Positions 33,823 through 45,479 of a stretch of DNA of 64,000 nt are shown here, in pieces. Source of the stretch: Ceratotherium simum simum (taxonomy: Eukaryota; Chordata; Mammalia; Perissodactyla; Rhinocerotidae); contig NW_004454207.1 in NCBI RefSeq assembly GCF_000283155.1, forward strand, positions 16,857,474-16,921,473, given 5' to 3'. The notes below the pieces were generated by a model. The model was not told the origin of the DNA. It did no database searches and was given only the letters and a program-made list of their open reading frames with translations. The stretch's first letter is position 1; each line of letters starts with the position of its first letter. The position numbers and the translations under genes are program-made.

Positions 33823-34850
33823 CTGTATACACTATTTAAACTCACATATTTCGACAAGCATTTCTGTTATAGAGAGAGATCCCTGTTCCATTTCCTACTT
33901 TGTGCTTTCATCTTCTTTCATTCTTCCTTGGATCATTCCCTTTTCTCTATCATTTAAAAATTTATAATCCGTTTTACTCAGTATCTTCCTTGTCTGTGAC
34001 TAAAAGCAGGAGATTGTTCTTCTGTTTTGTGCAACGACAGCAACAAGTTTTATTTGAACCTTTCCTATGTTTCCAACTTCCCTTTCCTTTCCTTCAGGGT
34101 GGAGAATTCCAGAATTATGCCTACAACTGTTGTTCCTAGCTTTTAAATATGTACTCACACCTTGACTCATTGCTCACAATTGTTCATTAAAACTGTGCTT
34201 TTGAAATGCAGCGATCTCTTTGTTATCAATCTGGTGGCATTTTATAAATCGTTATTCTTGTTGAATTTTAGGCAAAAGTAGAGACATTAATCATTTCTTT
34301 CTCCATATCTTGGACTTTTTTTTGGACTTTCTTACCTGTGTGATCTCCTGATTCTTTCTGTGCATTCCATAGGCACCTCCACCAGCTCCTTCAATGGTGC
34401 TCTTCACTTGTCCTCTCTTCCAATGTCTGTGTACCCATAGCTACAGCTTTTACCCTCTGCACTTTTCTCCCTGTTCAGTCCAGCCTCCCTCTACCCCATT
34501 CTCAAGGCACTTCTCACCTCCTCTGTGTCACCAGTTCTGCAATGTATATCCCTTTCTAGTCTTTGACTCTCTTCTAGACTCTGTCTACTCTCTCCCACTT
34601 TTACTTGAATAATTTCACTTATTCCTAAGTGTAACTTTATATTTGATATGCCTAAAGCTATGTTTGATAGATAAGTAGATTTCTTGCTCGATCAAGAGAT
34701 TGCTTCAATAAAAGTCATAATGTACACCAGAAAAATATTATTTCAAATACAGAATTCAATTGATTAGGATATAGAAAAGCAGAATAAAAAATGGACATTG
34801 AGAAAATAAAAATTCTTTTATTTCCAACTATTGCCTCATCTTGAAATGCA
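33823..34850. other. Pyrimidine-rich unique DNA, no gene called
   Basis: A 79-codon and a 72-codon plus frame (33900-34139, 34394-34612) are Phe/Leu/Ser/Pro-rich because the strand is T/C-rich. The 34390-34610 part could be a diverged L2 remnant, but I am not confident. Confidence 0.45.
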
Positions 34851-36260
34851 AATGTGCCACAATGATTTTATGGGATTTAAAAGTTTATCATTGCTTATTT
34901 TGAGTTATCAGAGTCCTAAATAGTGGGTGATTAGCTTAGAAAACAAAAATAAAAAGTTACTCTTTAAAAGGCTAATGCTTTAAAGCATTATTCTGCCATT
35001 ATTCTTTCTCCCCTAACACCCAAAATTCCACCTCATTTGATTACTTGTCTCCTTATTGAGCAGTAATTTAGTGCAACAATCTTTCTTAAATAAGTATTAC
35101 AAGACAGAATAGATTATCTTTAACTCTTTATCACAAACCTTTAGGCTTTTGGGGAATATTAAACAACAATTGATTTTAATGTATAACATTGTCATCATTC
35201 TTCTAATTTAGAAACCAGATGCAATCTCCAGTAAACCACTCACTGCAGCCCACACTTGTTAGCATAATCAATTTATCACACTCATTTTATAAAGTTGTAA
35301 GAGAACCCCACAGAAGGGTGTTACTAAAAATTACAGCTGATGTAAGCTTTTCACATCATGCCAAAGGAAGGGCAGTTGACACTACCAAGAAATAAACTCT
35401 ACTGCAGCCTCTTTAATCATTTGTCAAGATGTATTATGTCCTTGTCAATATCAAGGGGTAAACACTGTCATTAATCTGCAAGTGAGGAAATAAGTAACCA
35501 TGTCAATGTACAGGTGCCTGGCTGTTAATGAAAATTCATCTTTATTGCATCTTTTCTCCTTTTTAATTTTCTCCTTGTTCCCTTTCCATATAATGCGCGG
35601 TTATATTGTAATGTTTGGAAAATATGTATAATGCATTATTACGATGTTGGACATTGTGAAATTTGCTGGGTGTGCTTAGCAGGACAGGCCCTGACAATGC
35701 AGTAGTTAAGCCGAGCCAGCATAGATTAGTCTAAATGAGAACACACCAGCTATAAATTTAACAAAGTGTTCATTTTCTAAAGTGATTGCATTATGCATCT
35801 GCAAATAGGAAATAACAGGACATCCAACTCTTTTTTTCCCTAGACAAATAAAAACTTGGATCTTGAAAAGCTTTCTTTACAAACTTTAAATAGTTATTTT
35901 AATTTTAGATGCTGTCGCTGATGTGTTATGCAAAAGAGGGATATTACTTACAATGGATGTGAAATGGAATTGCACTTATAGTGTCTATTATTTGACTTAA
36001 ATTGCCACTTATGTCTGGATACCTTCCTATGGAGAATCTATGACTTATCTACATTAATTAGGTGAATGTTCAAATTAAAGCTAGATATAACAGTGTTATA
36101 TCCATCAGATTATCCTGTAAAATCTAGTGGCATTAGATTTCTCCTTTATGGGATTTTTAGTTAAAACCAATATGTTAGCAATGTGCCCTGTTTATCTAGC
36201 ACTTCAGTAACAATTACCCTCAAAGAATTATCAAATCAGAAGCTTAACCATGAAAATAGT
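34850..36260. promoter_or_regulatory. Repeat-free stretch, candidate conserved regulatory element
   Basis: About 1.4 kb without any recognisable transposon, in a window otherwise full of them. It holds several AT-core motifs of the kind bound by homeodomain and POU/SOX proteins, for example 'ctgttaatgaaaattcatc' (about 35522) and 'gcattatgcatctgcaaat' (35789-35806, octamer-like). There is no coding frame over 60 codons. This is an inference from texture only; conservation was not checked. Confidence 0.3.
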
Positions 36261-36294
36261 TAAACTCCAGGAGACACAAAGGCTGATTGCCCAA

Positions 36295-36515
36295 ATAATA
36301 ATAAATCACTATTTATTGGGTTTATACCTGTGTCAGATACTATATGTTATTTCATGTAATCTATTGAAGAAAACTGTGCGATATGTATTATCATACAGAT
36401 AAATGCCCTTCTCAAGACCACACAGCTAGTAAGTCATAAAACTTGGATTTGAACCCAAGTGTGCCTGGCTTGGAAATCTCAGCTATTACGCAGTGGGTTG
36501 CGTTGCCTCTCAGAG
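36295..36515 (-). mobile_element. MIR SINE, antisense
   Basis: 'aatcactatttattgggttt', 'aaatgcccttctcaagacca', 'cacacagctagtaagtcata' and 'ggatttgaacccaagtgtg' are the antisense MIR order. Confidence 0.8.
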
Positions 36516-36679
36516 CGTTTGCTCAAGGAAAATCTTCTTAGATATTCCTTTGAAAGATGTCAGGTGTGTTTACCTAAGTCATTAAAGCACCTTAATTAGG
36601 GATGAGGTATCTACTTTCATGAAATCCCATATTTGGTTTTTAAAGATGTGATAGGCAATTCTTTTATACAGAACATGAT

Positions 36680-36925
36680 ACGTTGCATTACATAGTGATT
36701 AACAGATTCTGGATACCAACTGCTTTGGTTCAAATGATGGCTCTGACACTTTCTAGATGTGTGATTATATGCAAGTTACTTAACTGCTCTGTGCCTCAGT
36801 TTAATGACCTGTAAAATAGGCGTAATTATATTGGGCTATTGTGAATATTAAATGTGGTAATAAATGTAAAGCAACTGAAACAAGGCCTGCAATATAGTAA
36901 CTGCTTAGTAAACAGCAGCTGTCTT
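36680..36925 (+). mobile_element. MIR SINE, sense
   Basis: 'gtgattaacagattctgg', 'ggttcaaatgatggctctga', 'gttacttaactgctctgtgc', 'ctcagtttaatgacctgtaa' and 'gtaactgcttagtaaacag' follow MIR sense order. It lies about 165 bp from the antisense MIR. Confidence 0.85.
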
Positions 36926-37073
36926 TTACCATTTTAAAGAGCAATATCTCCAGCTCAGATATTTCTTACTATGAATGGGAATAAATCTCCCATTTAGCTC
37001 TGTAATGTCCTTAATATCGTACCTACTTTCCATTCTCTATCCATCCCTACCTTTCTGACCTTGATTCATTCTC

Positions 37074-37095
37074 TTTTTTCTCTCTCTCTCTCTCT
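37074..37095. repeat. (CT)n run at an L1 boundary
   Basis: 'tttttctctctctctctctc' abuts the L1 3' end that follows; it may be the mutated poly(T) complement of the L1 tail. Confidence 0.8.
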
Positions 37096-37655
37096 AGAGC
37101 TTTATTGTGATATAATTCACATAGCACACAATCCACCAATTTAAAGTGTGCAACTCAATGGTTTTAATATAGTCACAGGGTTGTGCAACCATCACCACAA
37201 TCTAATCTTAGAACAATTTGGTTATTCCTAAAAGAAACGCTGTACCCATGAGGACTCACTCTGCATTCACCTGCCTCGTGTCCCTGCCCAGCCCTAGGCA
37301 ACCACTCATCTATATTCTGTCTCTATAGATTTGCCTATTCTGGACATTGCATACAAATGGAATTGTGCAACATGTGGTCTTTTGTGCCTGGCTTCTTTTA
37401 CCTAGCATAATGTTTTCAAAGTTCATCCCTGTGGCAGTATGTATGGTACTTGATTCCTTTTCTTGCTGAAAAATATTGCATTGTGTGGATATACTGAATT
37501 TTATTTGTCTGTTCATCAGTTATGTTCATTTGGATTATTTCCAGTTTTTAGCTATTATGAATAATCCTGCCATGAATATTCATGTACGAGTGTGGACATG
37601 TTTTCATATTTCTTAGGTATATACCTAGGAAGGGAATTGTTGGATTAATAGCTTT
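37096..37655 (-). mobile_element. Old L1 3' fragment, antisense
   Basis: 3'UTR blocks ('gtgatataattcacatagca', 'ttgtgcaaccatcaccacaa') then ORF2-end blocks ('gatttgcctattctggacat', 'tatacctaggaagggaattg'). Same L1 subtype as 6790-7837. Edges approximate. Confidence 0.85.
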
Positions 37656-37699
37656 AATTATGTCTTATGAGAACCACAATTACCTTCTACTCGGTCTTC

Positions 37700-37985
37700 C
37701 AGCTTCTGGCCTGGCTCAACTTGTGAATGTTTTTTACCCTGCTGCCAGGGTGATCTTTTTGAATTTGAATATTTTTATGTTAATCTCACGTTCATGGCCT
37801 TCAGTGGCTCTCCTGTTGCTTTGGGAATAAACAACAAAAACCTTAATTTGACGTGCATTTAATCACTAAATATTTATTGAGTTCCTACTATGTCCTAGGC
37901 ACTTTTCTAGATGCTTGAGGATACATAAACAACCAAAACAAAGATCTCTGCTTAAGTGTAGTCCACATTCTAGTGGATGGACCTT
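37700..37985. mobile_element. L2-like remnants in two orientations
   Basis: 37730-37850 resembles the sense block 'ctgccagggtgatcttt' ... 'ccttcagtggctctcctgtt'; 37858-37985 has the antisense 3' end 'aaatatttattgagttccta' and 'ctatgtcctaggcacttttc'. Both are diverged. Confidence 0.5.
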
Positions 37986-38059
37986 TCAGTTATGTCCTCC
38001 CTTGGCCTCAGCTTTTTACCATTTTGTCACTTGCCATCTCCATTCTTGTTACGCCTTCT

Positions 38060-39404
38060 TTTTTTCTCTCTTTTTAAATTATTTTATTGAGGTCATATTG
38101 GCTTACAACATTGTATAAATTTTAGGTGTACATTACTATATTTCAGTTTATGTATAAACTGCATCGTCTTCACCACCAACAGTCTAGTTTTTATCCATCA
38201 CCATACATTTGTGCTGCTTTACCCCTTTTGCCCTTCCCCCACCCCCTTTTCCCCTGGTAACCACTGATCTGTTCTCTTTATCTAGGTATTTGTTTATCTT
38301 CCATATATGAGTGAAATCATATGGCATTTGTCTTTCTCTGTCTGACTTATTTCGCTCAGCATAATACCCTCAAGGTCCATCCATGTTGTTGCAAATGGTA
38401 CGATTTTGTCTTTTTCATGGCGGAGTAGTATTTCATTGTGTATACCACATCATCTTTTTCCATTCATCTATTGATGCACACTTGGGTTACTTCCACGTCT
38501 TGGCTATTGTGAATAATGCTGCAATGAACATTGGGGTACATATATCTTTTTGAATTATTGATTTCATGTTCTTTGGATAAATACCTAGTAGTGGAATAGC
38601 TGGATCATATGGTATTTCTATTTTTAATTTTTTGAGAAATCTCCATACTGTATTCCATAGTGGCTGCACCAGTTTGCATTCCCACCAGCAGTGTATGAGG
38701 GTTCTCTTTTCTCCACATCCTCTCCAACACTTGTTATTTCTTGTCTTGTTAATTATAGCCATTCTAACGGGTGCGAGGTGATATCTCATTGTAGTTTTGG
38801 TTTGTATTTCCCTAATAATTAGTAACGTTGAACATATTTTCGTGTGCTTATTGGCCATCTGTATATCTTCTTGGGAAAAATGTCTGTTCGTGTACTCTGC
38901 CCATTTTTTTATTAGGTTGTTCATTTCTTTGTTGTTGAGTTGTATGAGTTCTTTATATATTTTGGAAATGAATCCCTTGTTGGATATATGATTTTCAAAT
39001 ATTTTCTCCCAGTTGATGGGTTGTCTTTTCATTTTGTTGATGGTTTCTTTTGCCGTGCAGAAGCTTTTTAGTCTGATGTAGTCCAATTTGTTTATTTTTT
39101 TCTTTTGTTTCCCTTGCCGGAGTAGACATGGTATTCAAAAAGGTACCGCTAAGACTGATGTCAAAGAGTGTACTGCCTATATTTTCTTCTACGAGTTTTA
39201 TCGTTTCAGATCTTACATTCAAGTCTTTAATCAATTTTTAGTTAATTTTTGTATAGTGTAAGATAATGGTCTACTTTCATTCTTTTGGACATGGCTGTCC
39301 AGTTTTCCCAACACCATTTACTGAAGAGACTTTCCTTTCTCCATTGTATGTTCTTGGCTCCTTTGTTGAATATTAGCTGTCCGTAGATGTGTGGTTTTAT
39401 AAGG
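38060..39404 (-). mobile_element. Twin-primed L1, 3' part (antisense)
   Basis: T-rich tail complement (about 38060-38085), 3'UTR ('aggtgtacattactatattt'), then the ORF2 C-terminal region. A 199-codon frame at 38487-39086 (minus) keeps the ORF2 end nearly intact, with [37 protein letters not shown] and [11 protein letters not shown]. The piece stops at about 39400 with 'ccgtagatgtgtggtttta', exactly where the sense piece at 39405-40063 ends in L1 coordinates, so the two are one insertion with an inverted 5' half. Confidence 0.93.
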
Positions 39405-40063
39405 GATCCAAATAGGAAAGGAAGAAGTAAAACTGTCTCTATTTGTGGATAACATGATTCTGTATATATAGAAAACCCTAAAGAATCCACCAAAAAACTA
39501 TTAGAAATAATCAACAAATATAGTAAAGTTGCAGGGTACAAAATCAAGGTACAAAAATCAGTTGCATTTCTATACACTAACGAAGAACTAGCAGAAAGAG
39601 AAATCAAGAATACAATCGCATTTACAATTGCGACAAAAAGAATAAAATACCTAGGAATAAATTTGACCAAGGAGGTGAAAGACCTGTACCCTGAAAACTA
39701 TAAGACATTATTGAAATAAATCGAAAAGGACATAAAGAAATGGAAATATATCCATTCCATGCTCATGGATTGGAAGAATAAACATAGTTAAAATGTGCAC
39801 ATTACCTAAAGCAATATACAGATTCAATGCAATCCCAATCAGAATCCCAATGACATTCTTCACAGAAATATAACAAAGAATTCTAAAATTTGCATGGAAC
39901 AACAAAAAATCTCGAATAACCAAAGCAATCCTGAGAAAAAAGAACCAAGCTGGAGGTATGACAATCCCTGACTTCAAAATATACTACAAAGCTACAGTAA
40001 TCAAAACAGCTTGGTACTGTAACAGAAACGTGGACACAAATCAGTGGAAAAGAATTGAAAGCC
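39405..40063 (+). mobile_element. Twin-primed L1, inverted 5' part (sense)
   Basis: The strand flips at about 39405. Sense ORF2 sequence follows: reverse transcriptase part with the catalytic box altered (FVDN near 39440), then 'acctaggaataaatttgacc', 'attccatgctcatggattgg', 'cactacctaaagcaat'-like and 'acaatccctgacttcaaaat', ending in 'agaattgaaagcc'. It is 5'-truncated. The L1 coordinates of both halves meet with little loss. Confidence 0.93.
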
Positions 40064-40520
40064 TTTGTTCTGATTTCCACCTTCAACTTGCTAATACCGC
40101 CATGTTTTTCAAAATTCAACTGAATCAAATACCTCCTATGAAAAGTCTTCCCAGGCAAAGATTTCCTCCCCCAATCTTCATCCCCTTCAGATATAGATGT
40201 GTCTTCTCAACTAACTCATAATGTGTTCTTCAAACATACATAGAGCCCCCAACTTATTCTGTTATAATAGACGATTTATTTGTTTGTCTTTGCCACTAGA
40301 CTGTGAGCATCTACAGCAAGAACCTTAACTTACTCTATAGTGTGTATTCCCAGCAGAAGGAGCTAGTCATTCCTGGAAGAACGAATTGAAAGAGTAGTGT
40401 CTCAACATCGAAATACTAGACAATTACAAATAACACTACCATGCATCACCCTTGAAATCAGGCCATGTTAGAATAAATTACCACTAAAATCAAAATTAAA
40501 ATTATGTAGGTGCTTTGATA
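40064..40520. other. Short unique or L2-like stretch
   Basis: 40285-40395 ('gactgtgagcatctacagca') resembles a diverged L2 3' region in sense. Otherwise nothing recognised. Confidence 0.4.
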
Positions 40521-40534
40521 AAAAATTCACTCCC

Positions 40535-40727
40535 AGGCCAGGCCCGGTGGCGTAGTGGTTAAGTTCAGCACACTCTGCTTCACCGGCCTAGGTTCGGTTC
40601 CTGGGTGCAGACCTATACCACTGTCTCTCAGTGGCTATGCTATGGTGGCGGCTCACATACAAAAAGAGGAAGATTGTCAACAGATGTTAGCTCAGGGTGA
40701 ATCTTCCTCAGCAAAAAAAATAAAAAT
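40535..40727 (+). mobile_element. ERE SINE, sense, with target duplication
   Basis: Head 'ggccaggcccggtggcgtag', A-box-like 'tggcgtagtgg', B box 'ggttcggttcc', tail block 'agatgttagctcagggtgaa' and an A/TA-rich end. 'aaaaattcactcc' (40521-40533) and 'aaaaattcattcc' (40728-40740) flank it with one mismatch. Part of the body is missing compared with other copies. Confidence 0.93.
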
Positions 40728-40740
40728 AAAAATTCATTCC

Positions 40741-41597
40741 TACTGCAGTCTATTTTGCACTACAGCATGGTGCCTAGGAATAAAGATAATTATGAAAACA
40801 TGTTCAATTACATCACTTTCCAAGTTGCATTGTAGACAAGTTATTCTAAATCATGGAATAAGGGTAATATGTTGTGTTTGCATGTCTCCTTACAGAGATG
40901 CTTATTTTATGTGGACTTTCCAACATCCCATGAGAATGGTGAATTACTCATTTTTATCTTACATGTAGAAATTTTGAGACTCAATAAGTAACCAAAAGCA
41001 CAGCACTTGCTCTCCTAAAGGTGATAAATATCTGTTGAAGTTAATTCTAAAACTGCTGTAAAATTACTGGAAAATTTATGAACTAATTTTAAATTTTCGC
41101 CTTTGCCAAGGGATGGAAAAGTAGGAAGTGGGTAAATGAAGGCACAGAAGGCTCTATGATCATATTTGGATCTTAGTTTCTTGATTAATTTTTCGTCCTC
41201 TCTCATCTTTTTGGTTAAAACACACAGTCTAACGTTATTGATACCTCTAGTGCTTTAACTTTAAATTAAATAAACTGAATCAAATGATAGGTAGTGTGAC
41301 TACTGAAATGATTTGATTATGAGAAGACATGATAAATTTCTTTTTTCTGTATCAAATTCTAAAAGCCATTAATCCACAGCAAAAGTTGTTTTTCAAAACT
41401 TATCCAAAATTAAAGTACTGCAATTTTATTCATGTAAGTGCAATTACTATTTTGGCTTTGAAATTTCATCAAATATTTGTATTTTTTCAAAGTTATTTGA
41501 TCATATATGGATATTTGATTATATTCAAGACATTCTTATTTTTAGGTGAGATAATGGTATAAAAACATTTATAATGTTTAAAAATGGACTCAATTTT
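40741..41597. other. AT-rich unique DNA, nothing recognised
   Basis: No repeat or gene recognised. The 137-codon plus frame 40555-40968 begins inside the ERE and is an artefact. Confidence 0.5.
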
Positions 41598-41808
41598 TAG
41601 AAATATAAACTGAAATAGTTTATGGATGAAAGATGTATGTTTGGGATTTGTATCAAAATAACATGGGGGAGCGTGAATAGGAGTTAAGAGGAAAAAGATT
41701 GTCTATTGATTATTTTTTGAAGCTGTGTAATAGATACATGGGTGTTCATTTTACTCCTTTCTCTATTTTTGTATATGTTTGACTTTTTCCATAATAAAGT
41801 GTTAAAAT
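41598..41808 (+). mobile_element. Old L1M-type 3' end, sense
   Basis: 'agatgtatgtttgggatttg', 'tatcaaaataacatggggga', 'agctgtgtaatagatacatg', 'gtgttcattttactcctttc' and 'gactttttccataataaagt' match the terminal 3'UTR of L1M-class elements in order. Confidence 0.85.
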
Positions 41809-43189
41809 ATTTTGTATTTTTGCCTATTATTTTTTTTGGCAAGGATAGGGCAAAAGTTCAAATAGAACATTGATATTTTGAATTTTCAATATCAAAGCTC
41901 CTACCAGGGGGATTGAATATGAATGTTGCATGTGGTGGTTTGGTGATAAAGAGCTTTGGCAAAGACACCAGACTGATTGTAATGATGCCATTGATATCTT
42001 GAAATGCTCCTATTGGAAGGGTAGAAATGTGCTATCGGGTGTTCGGAAGAAAAGCAACATTTGTGAGAAGGCCAAAGACAAGTTGAATATTATACCAAAA
42101 CACTGATGAGATTGAAAGTGAGACTTGGTCCTTCTGGGTGACAGACTGTCTTAAATTCTTTCTGAATTGCACCATCATATTTTCTTCCCTTTTCATCATC
42201 TTACATAACTTTTTTGCTGTGATAGCTTTTTCAATCATGTATTTAAAGCTGGTAATTATTTTCTTTTGGTTTTGCAATAAAACCGCTTCCTGACATCGTT
42301 TTTTGAACTTATAGAATATTTACATGTACTTCTTTATCTCCTGATTATTAATGGTTTACTTTTAATGAAGATAATAGCATATTCTTTATGAAAACAGGAA
42401 AACACCATACAGCTTAGGAAGCTAAAGCAGAGCAATAGTTTCTTGCTTTTTATGATAGTACCCCTTGGATATAAGAATTAAATTACTTATTTTCCCTTTC
42501 TAATTTTACTAACCATTTCGGAGAAGTGGTTCAGCACAATCATTGCCAATTCTACTCCAAATCAAGAAATCTTTTAAGTATCCTTAAAAGCTACCATAAT
42601 AAGCCCATGGCAATGTGTGCCTTTAGAAAATAGTTTTCTTTTTGGGGTATTATGTTTACTTAATGACATAAAGAAGAGTGGAGGAAAAGGCAAAATCTTC
42701 TCCCAGGAAAATGGAGAAGAGTGGTCACTGTGGATCAGTTAGGCTTTTAGTGAAAACGAACATTTTAATGGCCTTGTGATTTTTATCAAACCATTTACAA
42801 GGCTGTCCTAATTTACAAGTGGGGTCCTTTGAGGTTGCATCAAAAGTACAGAGCTCTTTCTCGTTATCCTTATCAAGGGTTTGACACACAGTGTTTGCTC
42901 AGTGAAAGTTTGTGGATTTAAAAAATCGAAATGCTATTTGATGACTATCTTAGTCATTGCTGCAAGAAGATGATATTTGTGGTGAGAGCATACTGTGATA
43001 CATTCATATGGATCCTTTTATGAGGTTCTTGGTTCCAGTATCAATACAAAGTACCACCTGATCACAGGTGACTTCTTCAGCCTGTAGTCCGTATAGAGTG
43101 CCCATTGGCATATATAGTACCAGATGGGACTTCTCCCTGTGATATCGTTCCTCTAATAAACTTTTCTTCAACTATTTAGTTTTAGTTCC
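41809..43189. other. Unique DNA, nothing recognised
   Basis: No repeat or gene recognised; 42032-42277 (minus, 81 codons) is Lys-rich and motif-free. Confidence 0.5.
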
Positions 43190-43405
43190 CTTGGTGCCAG
43201 GCATATAGTAAATGTTAATTGCTATTTATAAATTGAATGAATGAAGGAATTATTTCTAGCTGTGCAACATGGGGAATGTTATTCAAGTTCTCTGAATGTA
43301 AGTTTCTTTATATATACAACAAAGGTGATAATACCTAACTTTAAATGATGTTGATAAGATTGTTACATAACTTATATAAGCTTGCTCTATCTATCTATCT
43401 ATCTG

Positions 43406-43450
<45 letters not shown>

Positions 43451-43530
43451 GTATCTGTCTGTCTATCATCTATCTATCATCTATCTATCTTGCCTAGAAC
43501 AATAACTGGCAGATTGTCAATACTGAGGAA
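43190..43530 (+). mobile_element. L2-like tail plus MIR interrupted by a microsatellite
   Basis: 43190-43245 is an L2-like 3' end ('ccaggcatatagtaaatgtt', 'aattgaatgaatgaagg'). From 43250 a MIR sense copy runs ('caacatggggaatgttattc', 'gtttctttatatatacaac', 'gataatacctaactttaaat'), is split by the tetranucleotide repeat, and ends after it with 'tgcctagaacaataactggc' and 'caatactgaggaaatgttag'. Confidence 0.7.
43386..43490. repeat. (CTAT)n microsatellite
   Basis: About 105 bases of CTAT units, the 5' half (43386-43450) nearly pure with one CTGT unit, the 3' half interrupted (GTAT, CTGT, ATCATC). It sits inside a MIR copy. Confidence 0.97.
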
Positions 43531-43726
43531 ATGTTAGTCCTCCCTTCTCCCACGACACCATATATTTTTATTACAGGGATGTTGCTCACATCTGTACAAT
43601 TTGTACACTGCACGACTTCAGAGGGTGATGCTCATGAAGCATATAATATGAAGAGGACCACTGGAGATATGTAGTATGTGACCTGAAAAACTAAACATAG
43701 TAGCTCTACATTTTTTAACCCTCTAT

Positions 43727-43895
43727 GCCAGTGCTTCTCAAAACGAGAGCAGTTAAACTCCTGCATCAGAATTAGCTAGAAATGATTTCTAAAGATGCAA
43801 ATTCCTATGTCCCTCTCCAGATCTGCCTAAGCAGAATTCCTTGAGGTAGAACACATAGATCAGAATTTTTGGAAAGCTCCCCAAGTGGTTATTTT
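43727..43895 (+). mobile_element. MER5A-like hAT MITE
   Basis: 'tgccagtgcttctcaaaacg', 'cctgcatcagaattagctag', 'gatgcaaattcctatgtccc', 'gatcagaatttttggaaagc' follow MER5A sense order. The right end is directly followed by an L1 3'UTR fragment. Confidence 0.75.
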
Positions 43896-43899
43896 CAAT

Positions 43900-43940
43900 A
43901 GCTGTATTGTGATATAATCCACATACCATACAATTCCCTG
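43900..43940 (-). mobile_element. Short L1 3'UTR fragment
   Basis: 'gctgtattgtgatataatcc' and 'acataccatacaattccctg' match the start of the antisense L1 3'UTR seen at 6790 and 37096. Only about 40 bases. Confidence 0.6.
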
Positions 43941-44189
43941 ATTTTTCCCAAGTCATTCTTAAGCTCACTAAACCATTGCCCTCTTAATTCCCTAGTTTAG
44001 TGTCTTTTGCCAGAAGAAAAAGTGTCCCCTGACCTTTTCTTTCTCTGTCATTCCTCATGGCTCCGCAGTAACAAATGTTTGTACATATTGTATTCTACAT
44101 ATTTCTTCTATAACTTTCATCACATTCCTTCATTCTTAGGGCTTAACATCTATCTTTTCGTCTACTAGCTTTGCATGCATACATGCACA

Positions 44190-44450
44190 CACACACAGAG
44201 GCTTAGAGTCAAATTGAATTGGGTTTGAACTGTGGTCTGGCACTCTTGTGCAAGATACACTCTCTTGGTTAACTGAAAAATGAGGCCACTAAATACCTAG
44301 TTCATAGAGTTGTACGAGAATAAAATGGAATGAAATGGAAGGTGCTTAGTATATAGTATGACAAATGAGGCTAATAATACCTATTTCATCAAGCTGTGTG
44401 AGAATAAAATGGAAGTTGCTTAGCATATTATGTGGAACATGCTGAACATC
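44190..44450 (+). mobile_element. MIR SINE, sense, with internal tandem duplication
   Basis: MIR order is 'ttgggtttgaactgtggtc', 'ctggcactcttgtgcaagat' and 'aatgaggccactaaatacct'. The segment 44279-44360 is repeated in diverged form at 44364-44432 ('aatgaggctaataatacct' ... 'agaataaaatggaagttgc'). A 10-base duplication 'aaaatggaatgaaatggaa' sits in the first unit. Confidence 0.75.
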
Positions 44451-44529
44451 TGAAAATGATAGCTATAATTAAATTGAAGAGACTAATATGTACCCCCTTA
44501 TATTCCATAAAGTTACTAATTTTAATAAA

Positions 44530-45060
44530 TTCATCAAACATTTATTGATTACTTACTAAATACAAGATACTGTGCCTGAGGTGCAGTAGGGAACATAAGC
44601 ATAAATATTACATGAGCTCTGCCCTGAGGGACCTTACCATTTATACAGTACACAAGAAACCACATACAATAAATATTTCATAATGGAATAATAGAATAAA
44701 TGCTAGTGTAGATTTCTGAAAAAATTGTTATCAGAACACAGAGGAGAAATTTTAATTTCAGACAGTGATGGGGTCAGATTTCACAATGGAAGTAGGTAGA
44801 ATTTGGTCTGGGACTTCAAGGATGGTTAAAATGTGGCTGTGGAGAAAGGAAGTATAGTTTGGCTGGTGCATGGATGCAGGATGGAGAGTTTAGGGGGATA
44901 TTCATGAGAGGGGGATTGGGTCTTGATTCCAGACGGTATCAAATGAAAACCCAAAGCCTTTGAATGACATGCTGTAGGCAATTGGGAACCATTAAAGATT
45001 TTTGAGGAAAGCAGTGATATCGGCTGATCTATATCTTAGATAAGTTATTTTAGCAGTATG
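44530..45060 (-). mobile_element. Antisense L2-like repeat
   Basis: 'catcaaacatttattgatta', 'catgagctctgccctgaggg', 'cttcaaggatggttaaaatg', 'gcctttgaatgacatgctg' and 'aaagcagtgatatcggctga' occur in family order. Confidence 0.55.
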
Positions 45061-45479
45061 TAGAATATATTCAAGGTATACGAGACAGGAAATAGAAACG
45101 CCATTTATGGGGTTCTTTATAATATTAGCAAGATCATGAAATAGAGATTAGGCAAAGGAGATGCAAAACTATCCTTCCAAACTCGGGACATATAAGATGT
45201 GTGAAAGTTCCTACTGGTGAACCTTTGTGGAAAAGTTGGGTGCTAAACTAAGGCAGTACCAGTGAGAACAGAAAGGAAAGAAGCGGAGTGGGGAGAGGGG
45301 GGGGATACCCACTCACACTCACTCAAAAGATAATTAGATTAACTAATGGCTATACAACATAAGAAATGAAAATACCTGCAAAACTAATGTAAATTTATTC
45401 AAAATACGTCAAGCAAGGCTATTTTGGAAACTAGCAATCTTTTATATTATTGTCTAAAACACTTTTTGAAAAAATGAAC
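45061..45479. other. Unique DNA, nothing recognised
   Basis: G-rich low-complexity patch at 45285-45304. No gene signal. Confidence 0.5.

Noticed and set aside
38060..40063. Two unrelated L1 insertions in opposite orientation
   Set aside because: The two halves are complementary in L1 coordinates and meet at the expected point, so one twin-primed event is simpler.
43386..43490. CRISPR-like array
   Set aside because: The repeat is a 4-base microsatellite without spacers, in a vertebrate genome.
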